Positions 1 through 9,832 of a stretch of DNA of 40,873 nucleotides are shown here, piece by piece. Source of the DNA: Trichomonas tenax (Eukaryota; Parabasalia; Trichomonadida; Trichomonadidae). Position 1 is the stretch's first letter; each line of letters starts with the position of its first letter. A program made the position numbers and the translations under genes. The stretch spans positions 1 through 40,873 of the forward strand of contig JALKBU010000429.1 in the NCBI GenBank assembly GCA_023091735.1, written 5' to 3'. Under the pieces are notes generated by a model. It did no database searches. It was given only the letters and a program-made list of their open reading frames with translations, and was not told the DNA's origin.

Positions 1-53
1 TAAGACTGCATGATTTGTCTATGTTCTTCCGAGTTCATAACTCTGTCCCGCAT
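1..53 (-). CDS. Possible 5' end of a gene running off the left edge
   Basis: Reading leftwards from an ATG at 53, seventeen codons stay open to the window edge (begins MRDRVMNSEEHRQ, polar and probably helical). The ATG is directly preceded on its strand by TTTTCACA, which resembles a trichomonad initiator. Nothing can be said about the product. It could equally be a chance open stretch. Confidence 0.25.
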   Translation of the reverse strand, partial: MRDRVMNSEEHRQIMQS

Positions 54-1140
54 TGTGAAAATAATAAGCGACCACATCAGAAATTCCGGAACACGACCAT
101 TTTCGTCATTTCAAAAAATAAAAAAATGAAGCAAAAATTATCGTCTCATTCTGATTTTTTAGCGACCAAAGTCGTTCAAAAAATGTAAACTCTTCAAATT
201 TCTGAGTGTGTAAGCTATAAATTCCTGTAAACCAATCAATTTTTCAATCCACGCACAAAATGGTACACTTCTAAGAATTGTGGTACACGAACATTCAAAA
301 CACGTTATTTCATCATGCAAATTGAAAATTTTCTGAGAAAAAACAAGGATAGGGTGATTTTGGTACAATGTAAACATTTCCTGTACTTATGTGCGTCTAG
401 TTTTGAGCTCAAAAGTTTATTGATTGTGGAATAATATAATGTAGCGATTTGAAAGATTTTACTTTTGGGTGTTATATTGAATTACTGAGCTTGTGCTAGC
501 AGTCGAAGAAAAACAATATGTTGCTCAATATCAAATGAAAACTATAATATATTTGAGCTATATGATACATCTCGTATAAAACAGACTAGGAACGTGGAAA
601 TTAAAAGTATGATAAAGTTCTGAAAGATTAAATAAGCTTATGAAATTGAGGAAAATTAGTGAAAATGAAAACCAAATGGAACCATTAAAAGGATATTAAT
701 AATATGAAAACGGGATTATTGAGCCATGGGAATAGCTCCAAAAATCTATTTTAATGGAACAAAAAAATCCGTTTTAAAAATTTGAATTGTATGCAAAATT
801 CAGATAATTAATAAAAGTGACGCCATTTTTCAGCTCAATATTTCTATTCTCTATGTCTTGGGAATGACTTTTGATATAATTTACTTGGCAAATATATTTG
901 ACAAAAATATTTGTAATGTCAAAAATTCATTTTTTACGGGCATTAAATGCAACTTTCTCCTATGATTTTATTATCTATATGTGATGTATATAAAGAAAAT
1001 ATGATCAAAACTGGAAAACTTAAAAGTGCTTCCAAAGAACGAAGTCTCAAAATTCAAAAAAAATCATGAGTTTTCGCACTTATGTGACTCCAAAAACCTA
1101 TTTATAACAAAATCTCGAAAAATAAATTTCAAAAAACTTG
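54..1140. other. AT-rich intergenic region
   Basis: No coding region is supportable here. It contains TGTAAAC elements at 184-190, 226-232 and 369-375; the first two continue as TGTAAACTCTTCAAA and TGTAAACCAATCAAT, the same unit that is clustered near 28.1 kb. The rest is low-complexity AT-rich sequence leading to the B56 gene, with no clear initiator element directly before its ATG. Confidence 0.6.
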
Positions 1141-2904
1141 ATGAAGAGGAATTGGAAAGATATAAGTCTTTCCTCTTTCGCAGCCCGAAGCTTTAACAAG
1201 TCGAGCCTCGGGAAGCGGAAGCAATACAAGTTTGCCAATCCGCAGTTAGCAAGTTCAACGCTAAGCACGAAACCCGAAGTAACATATTCTCATCTCGCAC
1301 AAAACATAGAACCGGAAAATGAAATTCGAGAAAACATATCATTTTCTGAATTATCGGACGACACTATTCAAGATATGACTCCAGACGAAAACATTCCATT
1401 AATGTTATCTATTGCATCCAATAGAAGCTTTTTTTCATCGACACTTGTCAATTTCGATAACGATATACTTCCTGACGTCTCTGATGCGTCATTTGAGCGC
1501 ATTTTGAAATACAAATTAAACATTTGTACCGATATTTATGACTTCGATAATCCCGATCCAGTTGTTTCTACGCTCAGAGAACAGAAGACGAGCGTGCTCA
1601 GAGAGTTGTGCACACTTTTCGGCAATCCAGACAAGTCATTGCAATTGACTTCAACAGCAAGACAACTTATTTGGCAAGTTTTGGATACCAATATTTTTGA
1701 TCAGGAACCACGCTTCCCATCCAAATCGAAGTCTTTCATGTACACGGTTCAAATTATCGATCCGATGTGGCCCCATCTCGTATTGGCCTTCCAAATTTTG
1801 AACAAATATATTACTTACTTCCCAAATGATAAATGTTTGACAGCAGAATTAGTCAAGAGAGCTGTTTATCTTACAAATCTCCCAGATCCAAATGTCAGAG
1901 GCAAATTATTGGCTTTTTTGAAATGCATCCTTGAAAAACGACTCGACATGTTCCACACTATCACGAAAGCTGCTGGAGATCAACTTATGGGTGTCGTGAA
2001 TGATGTTTTACCTCCATATTGCGCAACTCCGTTATTACAACTTTTGGCAAATCTTTATCAGAAAACAAATCAGCATCCTCCATCGGCATTCAACAAAGTC
2101 ATACAATACGTTGTTTTACCTCTTTTGTCGTCTCAGTATTTTCCAACTTTTGCAAGTTCATTTAATAGTTTAATATCCACAATATTGTCAGTTCCACAGG
2201 AGGCTCCGTCTCTCCTTCCTAAGCTGAGAGATGGTGTCAAGAAAGGATTATTCGATAAACATTTATTAAAATCAATTAAATCCGCCAATACAAATTTCTT
2301 AGCTTTCAACAGTCTTGGCAAGTGCAGGGTAACAAAACTCACTGATAATGATGTTTACACTGCGTTAGATAAATATTGGCCAAGAACTTGTGGAACAAAA
2401 GCGTTGCCTTTCTTGGAAACTCTTATCGCAACAATGGATGCTACAACATATATTCTCACGACATCCAAAGTTGAGCGCATATGCAATTTCCTTGCAAATC
2501 TTCTCAAAGCAGAAAATATCAAAGTCAATAACAGAATATTAGCATTATTCAAGCAGCAGACTATGCCGAAGTGGGTCCAGAAGTTCTCTAAGACTGTTAC
2601 AGATATATTTACTCCAGTTCTCATTAAGTTAAAGACAACAATAGCGATCAACCGTGAAGAAAAAGGAATAACAACAGCACTCCACGAAATTCTCAACCTT
2701 GGAAGGAAAGGAGACACAGTTGATCCTGATTATACAGACAGAAAAGATAAAAAAGTCGATAGAATCGATATGTGGGTTGCATTATCACAAGTTGCCATTC
2801 TCAATGGATTCAAGCATGATCATGCAAAATTCAAGTCATCTGTTGTCAACCAAGTAGACTGCTTGCCAACACAAGCGCATTTCATGCCATGCCTTAGAAT
2901 TTGA
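1141..2904 (+). CDS. PP2A regulatory subunit, B56 family
   Basis: Regulatory B' (B56) subunit, which binds the PP2A scaffold/catalytic core and selects substrates. The protein is 587 aa. The first ~150 residues are low-complexity and polar; the rest is an all-helical HEAT-like array. B56-like signatures include LRELCTLFGNP, WPHLVLAFQILNKYI, the DPNVRGKLLAFLKCILEK segment (matching the family's DPRERDFLKT.LHRIYGKF) and KYWPRTCGTKALPFLETL (matching the KYWPKT..KEV.FL stretch). The length suits B56. The open frame begins at a TTG immediately followed by ATG, so I start at the ATG. B56 paralogues are numerous in trichomonads; which one this is cannot be told. The downstream neighbour is convergent. 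Confidence 0.85.
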   Translation: MKRNWKDISLSSFAARSFNKSSLGKRKQYKFANPQLASSTLSTKPEVTYSHLAQNIEPENEIRENISFSELSDDTIQDMTPDENIPLMLSIASNRSFFSSTLVNFDNDILPDVSDASFERILKYKLNICTDIYDFDNPDPVVSTLREQKTSVLRELCTLFGNPDKSLQLTSTARQLIWQVLDTNIFDQEPRFPSKSKSFMYTVQIIDPMWPHLVLAFQILNKYITYFPNDKCLTAELVKRAVYLTNLPDPNVRGKLLAFLKCILEKRLDMFHTITKAAGDQLMGVVNDVLPPYCATPLLQLLANLYQKTNQHPPSAFNKVIQYVVLPLLSSQYFPTFASSFNSLISTILSVPQEAPSLLPKLRDGVKKGLFDKHLLKSIKSANTNFLAFNSLGKCRVTKLTDNDVYTALDKYWPRTCGTKALPFLETLIATMDATTYILTTSKVERICNFLANLLKAENIKVNNRILALFKQQTMPKWVQKFSKTVTDIFTPVLIKLKTTIAINREEKGITTALHEILNLGRKGDTVDPDYTDRKDKKVDRIDMWVALSQVAILNGFKHDHAKFKSSVVNQVDCLPTQAHFMPCLRI

Positions 2905-3215
2905 TTATTGATTTATATATTCTTTCATTTGTTAATAACTTTTGTGTTTATATCTTTGCCAAATGATCATTTAATCCTTTACTTTTTTGAATATTTGGAT
3001 CATGCTTACAAAATCGATTGCAAGCTTTAAAATATTAAAATCAAGCTCTCAATTTCCAGTTAAATTCAAAATTGATGTATATATCTAAATAATGGTGTTA
3101 CATGCATATATCAATCATAAAAATTGAGCAGTATTAGTCACTGAATAAAACATTTAATTATCTGATTGATTAGATATATCTAAATAATGGTTTTGATTTA
3201 GTGCAGCAATTGCAT
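2905..3215. other. Convergent intergenic region
   Basis: Spacer between the 3' ends of the B56 and inositol phosphate kinase genes. It has no ORF. It contains an exact 18-bp direct repeat, listed separately. Confidence 0.6.
3079..3191 (+). repeat. Pair of 18-bp direct repeats
   Basis: ATATATCTAAATAATGGT occurs at 3079-3096 and again, exactly, at 3174-3191, 95 bp apart, in the 3' spacer between two convergent genes. The origin is unknown; it may be a small local duplication. Confidence 0.75.
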
Positions 3216-4394
3216 TTACTTTCCTGCATGCTTGGCTGTATGCTCTAGATAAGAAGCAACAACTTTGTTATCGATATTGAGATAATAAAATTTGAGGTTC
3301 TCAGGGTATTTCATATCGAAGTCAATAACAGAGATTGCTGGATTCTTAAGATCTTCTAGATTCTCAAAAGTGAACATAAATGAGCAGTCCTTAGCAGCTG
3401 TAGCGATCAAAAATGCGGCAACGAGGAGCTTTGCTTGTTGTTGATCGATATTGTTGATATAGGATTGCATCTCTTCAGCAGTCTTTGGAACATTGAATTC
3501 GCCATTCAACATCTTTTTAACTCCATCAATAACATATTGATCCTCAACGAGTTTCTCCCATGAAAGCTGACCAGCTTTGTCCATGACCATAGCAATGCCA
3601 GCAATGTCAATAACATCCAAACTTTGAATTTGTAATAATTGATTCAAATGTGGGATTTGGAGAAGAGTGTCAACGAACTGTAATGCCTTCTTCTCATCAA
3701 TACTGACCTGTTGGTTATCTACAAAGAATTTCAAATTTCCTTGTGGATTTCTAATCATTGCTTGCATTGCACGTGTGATACGCTCTTTATCATTCGAGAA
3801 TAAGTCTTCTGGCTCGTATTCAGAGATTGCTGTAATCTCACCTTTAGCCAATTTAAGTGTTTGAAGAAGCTGGAATCTTGATACTTTTCTCTTGATGGAA
3901 TCTTCAGGCAAAAGAGGGAAATCTGGTTTCTTGCCCCATTTTGGCTTGATCTCGATTGTGAGGGATCCTATTGGACAGTGATTCGTGTGTAAACAGCAAA
4001 TTGTTGTGGCAACATCGATAACTGACTCTCTAACACGGCGATCTGATCTCAGCGGTTGTGTAATTTCAGCTAATTTCTGGATAAATTCACCAGAAACTTG
4101 ATAAATTTGGCCGATATCTATATCTTGAAGAATATTGGCAACAAAGCGATTGATGTAATCAACATGAAGTTGAAGCTTATGCTTTCTTTCCTCAGGAGTG
4201 ATGTAAACTTTGTTTGGAAGAAGAGATTTCTTGAATAACCTCAATGCTTTGCCTTTTAACTCCGGAATTTTTGTTCCAATGTAGCCAAAGAGAATTGAAT
4301 CACTTCCCTCTGCGAGGAATTTCCACTCTGTTGGATCGTTCGAAGGAAATTGAGGAAAATCGCTCATTTCTATCGTTGGAAGTGATTTTGACAT
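3216..4394 (-). CDS. Inositol-pentakisphosphate 2-kinase (IPK1 family)
   Basis: Predicted to phosphorylate the 2-position of InsP5 to make InsP6. It is 392 aa with a clear ATG. IPK1 landmarks in order: an N-terminal glycine-rich-loop equivalent WKFLAEGSDSILFGY (residues 24-38), the beta-strand KALRLFKK (49-56) carrying the ATP-contacting Arg/Lys, the family signature EIKPKWG (148-154), and near the C-terminus a metal/catalytic type motif VIDFDMKYPENL matching the I.DLD.K motif. All key segments are present, so an active enzyme is plausible. It lies convergent to the B56 gene and downstream of another minus-strand gene. The upstream sequence contains TGTGTCAAAATATTTTG but no clean initiator. 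Confidence 0.85.
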   Translation of the reverse strand: MSKSLPTIEMSDFPQFPSNDPTEWKFLAEGSDSILFGYIGTKIPELKGKALRLFKKSLLPNKVYITPEERKHKLQLHVDYINRFVANILQDIDIGQIYQVSGEFIQKLAEITQPLRSDRRVRESVIDVATTICCLHTNHCPIGSLTIEIKPKWGKKPDFPLLPEDSIKRKVSRFQLLQTLKLAKGEITAISEYEPEDLFSNDKERITRAMQAMIRNPQGNLKFFVDNQQVSIDEKKALQFVDTLLQIPHLNQLLQIQSLDVIDIAGIAMVMDKAGQLSWEKLVEDQYVIDGVKKMLNGEFNVPKTAEEMQSYINNIDQQQAKLLVAAFLIATAAKDCSFMFTFENLEDLKNPAISVIDFDMKYPENLKFYYLNIDNKVVASYLEHTAKHAGK

Positions 4395-4768
4395 TTTACA
4401 AAATATTTTGACACATTACAAATTGAAGCAGAAAAATTTAAAGATATGCAAATTCTTCTTCAAATATGGGGATAGATTTTGAGTTTTCAATCAATGTTAA
4501 TGTATAAGAATTTCCATGATCCAAGTAATGCTATGGTCAAAGATATAGACCTTTTTTGCAATCTTCGCACAATGATTTGCGTTCAAATAAAATTCCATAC
4601 ATCAAAAAAATTTAAAATGTTTTGCAACATGTTTATTTATGATTTATTGCTTTCTATACTTATGATTGAAAAAGAGGTAATAGCAAAGGTTTAATGTATC
4701 TGGGAATCAAATCGAAAGATGAATATAAAGAAAAAATGAAATATGATTAGTGAGAAATGAAATGGAAG
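4395..4768. other. Intergenic region upstream of IPK1
   Basis: 374 bp between two minus-strand genes, expected to hold the IPK1 promoter and the end of the upstream transcript. A 71-codon plus-strand frame here is not credible. I see no repeat or RNA gene. Confidence 0.5.
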
Positions 4769-5827
4769 TTAGATTAGAGATTGGCTCATTGTTGACGCAT
4801 TGAAGTCTGCCAGCTTTGGGATAGGTTTGTAGAAGATATAAACAAGGAGAACCATGAGCATTGTCAAGAGAACGCAACTCGATATTACTCCAATGATAAT
4901 GTCCTGAACAAGCCTCTTGTTTGGTTTTTTAGTAGCAGAGTTTGGAGAAGGAGTCATTGCTGGAGTTGGTTTGACTTCATCGTTAGTCTTTGATGAGATA
5001 TCTGATAATGTATACAAACCTCCATTTTGAGGGACTTCAAAGGTTCCTGTTGGGAAATACCATTTAATTGAAGTATTAGAATTAGTTCTTTTTGCATTCA
5101 ATAGAGTATCCTGTGCAGCTTCGTCATTGATTTTTATATGAAATAGTTTTGATTTGCCTTCGATGAGTTTCTCTTCAGAATTATGTATTCCATTAGTGTT
5201 CTCATCCTTGTTCGATAATGGACTAATTGTGAAACTATTCTTTTGATTGTTGAGATTAAAAATCATTGTATCTTTTGAAATAATGTGTAATATGGTTTCG
5301 GATATGAATTTTTTATCACTGTTGAATGATATTGGAACTTTAAATTCTTCTGAATCAAATAATGCGATTATTGATTTTGCGTTTGCATTTGTATCAAGAG
5401 GCCTGAATAACGTATATAACTGAATATTGCATGGGCTGTTGCTGTTAAGGCAATGAAATCGACTTATTGGTAATTTTGCATTTTGTTTATCTTGCGGCGC
5501 AATTTGTAGAAAAGAATGTTTAACTTCGGCTGTATATTCGTATGTGATACTTAAATCCGAATGAATCTTTTGATTTGCGAGAATTGAATCAAAATCTGAG
5601 TCACTAGCAATGATATACTCACCGATCAAGCATGAATATCCACCAGGTTGTATGGTGAAACTGTACGGATCATCATTATTATCAAATCTATAATAAATAT
5701 TCGAAAGAAAATCACTACATTCTTTGAAAACGCTTGAGTATGACTTGTCGATGGTGTATTCGTTGCGGTGGCCAATAATGATCGAACTCTCGCTGAAGTT
5801 AAGAACGGAAAGATAGATACTCATCAT
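4769..5827 (-). CDS. Single-pass membrane protein, unknown function
   Basis: 352 aa, not recognised. The long N-terminal region is beta-rich and Asn/Ser-rich. A Thr/Pro/Ser-rich stalk (KPTPAMTPSPNSATKKP) precedes a strong transmembrane helix around residues 308-332 (IIIGVISSCVLLTMLMVLLVYIF), and the tail is short (~20 residues). This is the architecture of a type I surface or endomembrane protein. The N-terminus (MMSIYLSVLNFSES) is only weakly hydrophobic, so the signal peptide may be short or the true 5' end may have been lost: a decayed coding relic lies immediately upstream and no good initiator precedes the ATG. The extracellular part has few cysteines. Confidence 0.65.
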   Translation of the reverse strand: MMSIYLSVLNFSESSIIIGHRNEYTIDKSYSSVFKECSDFLSNIYYRFDNNDDPYSFTIQPGGYSCLIGEYIIASDSDFDSILANQKIHSDLSITYEYTAEVKHSFLQIAPQDKQNAKLPISRFHCLNSNSPCNIQLYTLFRPLDTNANAKSIIALFDSEEFKVPISFNSDKKFISETILHIISKDTMIFNLNNQKNSFTISPLSNKDENTNGIHNSEEKLIEGKSKLFHIKINDEAAQDTLLNAKRTNSNTSIKWYFPTGTFEVPQNGGLYTLSDISSKTNDEVKPTPAMTPSPNSATKKPNKRLVQDIIIGVISSCVLLTMLMVLLVYIFYKPIPKLADFNASTMSQSLI

Positions 5828-6300
5828 AAAAATTGGAAAAAAATTCGCTCTTAAAATTTTGGGAACTTGTGCGTGAAGTCGCGGAAGCTCGAAAAAATTG
5901 AATACTTTTCGGCAAGATTTGAGAGGGCCAAAATGTTAACGTCATTGCAAAGTCACTTTTGGTGATTCTTGCTTCTCGTTGAAGCCTGCTCACCATACTT
6001 GCACCACAGATACTCCATTCTGTGGAGATGATAAGAGTCTTAAGCCGAGTCGATTCAAGTTGGCCTGCATGAGATACAAATCAAAGTCCATCAAAACAAC
6101 GAAACCGACAGAATCCGGTTGACACACGATAGATTGTCTATAGAAATTGCATATTACGTTGTCAAATCATATCTCGAAAAATTTCAAAATAATGCAAACC
6201 TTCGATTTCATATTTTTATCAACTAACACGGATTTTTAGCGACAGCCAAAGCAGAAGCAGCGTAGATCCTACCAAATCTCCGTATTATAGCAATCATGGG
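5799..6300 (-). pseudogene. Decayed coding relic, unidentified
   Basis: On the minus strand two adjoining frames read like protein. From about 6148 downward one frame gives VCQPDSVGFVVLMDFDLYL then MQANLNRLG. Near 6030 it shifts frame and continues as STEWSICGASMVSRLQREA then ITKSDFAMTLTFWPSQILPK, fading out around 5850. Further upstream (about 6300-6240) a 22-codon piece beginning MIAIIRRFGRIYAASALAV ends in a stop. No single frame is intact and there is no intact start, so this looks like a degraded gene. I could not assign a family. Its end overlaps the start of the 352-aa membrane protein gene. Confidence 0.45.
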
Positions 6301-7913
6301 CTTGTTTTTAAATATTGCCAATTTTTAATAACACGCTTCCATGATACACACTATGGGATTTTTGTTGTCCTGTATGTTCTAAGTATGTTGACTTCTATTT
6401 AGCTGTTCTATTTCAATTATATAAAATATGCAAAAAAAATTTGTCAATTTATTGGCTATTACTCGGTATTGTTACATTTCTAACGTGCCTTAGAATATTG
6501 TTTCATTACATACATAAAACTATTTATACTTTTCAATGTTCAAAAAAATCAAACGTCCTATAGCTAACATTTATATCTAGAATTGAAATTACATACGTTG
6601 GGAGAATATGTCCAATTGAAGAAACCGATGGATGTCCAAAATATATATATTCCTATTTTAGATTTTTATCATATCTTTGAATAAACATGTTTTATAGCTC
6701 ATATATACTGTTTTTTATATATATTCTATATATAAAATGCATATTGTCAGTTGATCTATATATGTGCATTTGATTTTTTACGTGAATATTTTGGGCTGTA
6801 ATTCATTATACAATAAGATAGTATTCATTAGAAGAAACAAATAATATAAATCCAATGATATTAAAGACGAGCTCGATTAATTTAATAATGCAAAATATCG
6901 AAAAGTATATTTATGTGCACTTACTATACACAAATCATACAGCGTAATGCAGTTAATGTATTTGTGAGTTAGTTGTTTCTTAAAGTCGAATTGTTGTATT
7001 TCGCATATATTATAAACGTGCATCATTGTGACGATTTGAGTATTCTGAATAGTGACTTTGCATAGGGATGCTGATGTGTATCATTGGAGCGTATCAGATC
7101 TTCTCAATACGCACTGTAGAAAAAGATAAATTTTTCGAGATTTCGGTCTTACCGACAATAACGTGCTTGGATGGTGGCATTAATACATATAGAATATGAA
7201 ACATACGTCAACAAGAGATAACACCATGGTTTCAAACTGGAACAAAGATGCGATTTGTATCTCGGTAACCAGAATGAAAATTAAGATTTTCTTTGATGAA
7301 ATCAAAGATACAAAAGGACTTAAAGAAGAATATGATGTTAAATCAACCAAAATTTTATTCAACCGAACAAAAAGTGAGATTGAATAGTTTACAGTTGCGT
7401 CAAGTTGCCGAAAGGTGACAGGTCTCAAATTTTGATTTGGTTGAGAAATTGTGTTTGACAAATAAAATGTCAAATTACCATTTATTGTTATATGATATCT
7501 ATGAGCTGATTCTCCATAATAAAGCAATTACAATCATATCTTGTTCTCATAGAAGCAATGAGTGCAAAGTTTCTGCATCATCTCTGTATTCATTTCATAA
7601 ATGTACACAGTAGAATACCGAATTTAAGTTTGGAAAATCTGTTGTGATAGACTTTGATTTCATTCTCCCTCACTGCAAGATGAACACTCATACGCATGTG
7701 CATCCTACAGTGATACAGACTGAAATCACAATGATTTTGAAAAAATCAATATTAAATTTCAAGGTTTATCAGCATATGCAACTGGCATAATGAGAAATTT
7801 TCGAACATCTTTATGCTTATATATATAAGAAAACATTATTGAGTGAATCATAAAATAATGATCAAATTCTTTAAAAGATCAATGGATAATATTAACAAAA
7901 TGGCAATTTTTCG
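6301..7913. other. Gene-poor AT-rich region
   Basis: About 1.6 kb with TA-rich tracts (about 6640-6740). Two small plus-strand frames overlap at ATGA: one from 7068 ending at 7199, the next starting at 7196 and ending at 7387. A larger minus-strand frame over 7180-7527 has only a TTG start. None has recognisable content. No RNA gene or intact mobile element is visible. Confidence 0.5.
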
Positions 7914-9218
7914 ATGAGTTTTGCACATTTACGTGCAAAAAGTCATTATATATTTCATAGTGTTGAGCGAAGAATGTTATTAAATTTGTTTATTACGATG
8001 ACATCTTCGTGGTCAACGACTCCGGACCCATCGGTAACAATGGATGATATCGTTTGGGTCGTTTGGAGCGGAAAAGAGTGCTTGGCTACACGTGTTTATG
8101 AATTATCTAAAGCGTGGTTCACTCTTGTTCCTCACGTCCACGTTTACACGGACTTCGCTGACAAAGAGGTCCTCGAAAATATAACAAAAAATAATCCACA
8201 CGTTAAAATAACATTTCACATTACTCAATTACGCGGCGAATATTTGATTGGTAGTGCATTCGAGACTCCTTACAACTTGGCGCAATCAAGACATATTCTT
8301 TCTATGGCTGATATCTATCAATTATATCCAAATAAAAAATGGTATTTCTTCTGTGATGATGATTGCTACTTAGAACCATTGAAAGTCTTAAGGTTGTGTC
8401 AGACTGTATACGGAACGCAGTTCGGAATGACATATTACTTCATCGAAGAAACGTACAAATTCTTCCCTGGAACAGATCCAACGAGAACATTCCATCATGG
8501 TGGTCCGGGTATAGCTTTAACACACCAATTCATGGAGAAAGTTGCACCTCACTTAATGGAATGTGACTCAATTTACAGAGCATCGAAATTAGGTTCCGAT
8601 ATCAGACTTTCTGCATGCTACGGACGTACTTTCGGACTCAGAGAGTGGTATTATAGACCACACGAGGCAAATATTTTTGGTGCATTTAATTCGAACAGAC
8701 CAGACGCGAATATCGATTGGAACCAAGAGATGGACGAAAAAGTTTTATCATATCACCTTATTATGCCTGAAGACACAAGGAAAATATGGAAGTCGCATGT
8801 TTCTTCATGGAAAGATTCTAAAAATCAAACATTACATGTGGATTGGTCCCACATTATGCTGCAACAGATGTTTTTGGACATTGGATCCCAAGGAAATACC
8901 TTCGAATTTTTCTTTTGGTATGCATTGAGGATAAATAGAGAAAAATATTATCCAATATCGAATCCAACGCCAGTTTTCAAAGATAATGACACACAAAGGA
9001 AAGATCCAATCGGCTATGAACAAGAATACGAAAATGGAATCAAAATATTATTAATGTGTGATAATGAAAGAGCTGAAGAACCAGCTCAGAGTGGATATCT
9101 CCCACCACCGAATATTGGTGCTACGATTTTGTTCAAATGTCCAAAACCCACTCCATTCATAAATAATATCGATCATCCAGAGGTTATCAAGCGTGTGATT
9201 CCTGTTGATCATCATTAA
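7914..9218 (+). CDS. Fringe-like glycosyltransferase (GT31 family)
   Basis: Predicted beta-1,3-type glycosyltransferase of the secretory pathway. The 434-aa frame has the Fringe/GT31 arrangement: an N-terminal strand WVVWSGKECLATRVYEL, a DXD-type metal motif in WYFFCDDDCYLEP (Asp148-150), and the downstream HHGGPGIALTHQFME glycine-rich motif of Fringe-type enzymes. Two starts are possible: ATG 7914, or ATG 7974 (residue 21), which would begin MLLNLFITMTSSW, a better hydrophobic leader, with TTCATAG about 15 nt upstream. I list the longer form but regard the shorter as at least as likely. No strong transmembrane anchor is seen, so the protein may be luminal or secreted after signal cleavage. 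The acceptor sugar is unknown. Confidence 0.75.
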   Translation: MSFAHLRAKSHYIFHSVERRMLLNLFITMTSSWSTTPDPSVTMDDIVWVVWSGKECLATRVYELSKAWFTLVPHVHVYTDFADKEVLENITKNNPHVKITFHITQLRGEYLIGSAFETPYNLAQSRHILSMADIYQLYPNKKWYFFCDDDCYLEPLKVLRLCQTVYGTQFGMTYYFIEETYKFFPGTDPTRTFHHGGPGIALTHQFMEKVAPHLMECDSIYRASKLGSDIRLSACYGRTFGLREWYYRPHEANIFGAFNSNRPDANIDWNQEMDEKVLSYHLIMPEDTRKIWKSHVSSWKDSKNQTLHVDWSHIMLQQMFLDIGSQGNTFEFFFWYALRINREKYYPISNPTPVFKDNDTQRKDPIGYEQEYENGIKILLMCDNERAEEPAQSGYLPPPNIGATILFKCPKPTPFINNIDHPEVIKRVIPVDHH

Positions 9219-9832
9219 GTGCTATATTTTATATCTTTTAGCATATAACATCACTCAAAATCTCGGAAACTCAAAGTCCTCTTATTTATCCAACATGTTT
9301 GAAAATCAGTTGAAAAATCAACGATGGTGCATCCGAAGATTTTCAAAGTTTTCATGGTCCAATTTTAATTTAGTGACGATTTTTCCAAACATTTAAAAAT
9401 AAAAATGCGTTGCAAAAGTCAGAAGTAGAAACATTTTGTATTGCGTAATATATAGTTAAGAAGCACAGTTTTTTATGTATTTGGAAAATTTCATTTTTGG
9501 AGTTCATTAGAATGAAAACACAAAATATAAATTTTGAAATCCACTTTAGGCATAAAAAGCATTGGTGACCATTATATTCATGAATAAATAGAAGCACAGG
9601 CAATCAAATGTTAAATCTCAGCAATATTTGTTTTTCATTGCTATATTGAGTTAATCAATATGATTTCATATTTAGAATACATTTACATGTCATATTATAG
9701 TTTACGTGACAAAAATGTCAAAGTGTTAATTTGGTTATAAAAATTGAGATATAGAATCTACTGCTGATACAGATAATAAATCTAACTTTTGATTGAATGA
9801 AATATTTTTAATAAACGCTTCAAAAAATTTAC
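9219..9832. other. Intergenic region with two copies of the TTTACRTG element
   Basis: 614 bp between two plus-strand genes. The distal part is featureless AT-rich sequence. The last 150 bp hold two promoter-type elements, listed separately. Confidence 0.55.
9682..9714 (+). promoter_or_regulatory. Two TTTACRTGWCA elements upstream of the LRR gene
   Basis: TTTACATGTCA at 9682-9692 and TTTACGTGACAAAA at 9701-9714, 119-151 bp before the start codon. They are members of the recurrent window motif described in the findings. The start codon itself sits in ATTTACATGG. Confidence 0.45.

Noticed and set aside
2355..2717. 120-codon minus-strand frame inside the B56 gene
   Set aside because: Antisense shadow of a well-supported coding region.
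7180..7527. 115-codon minus-strand frame
   Set aside because: It has only a TTG start, no recognisable domain, and overlaps another small frame. Most likely chance.
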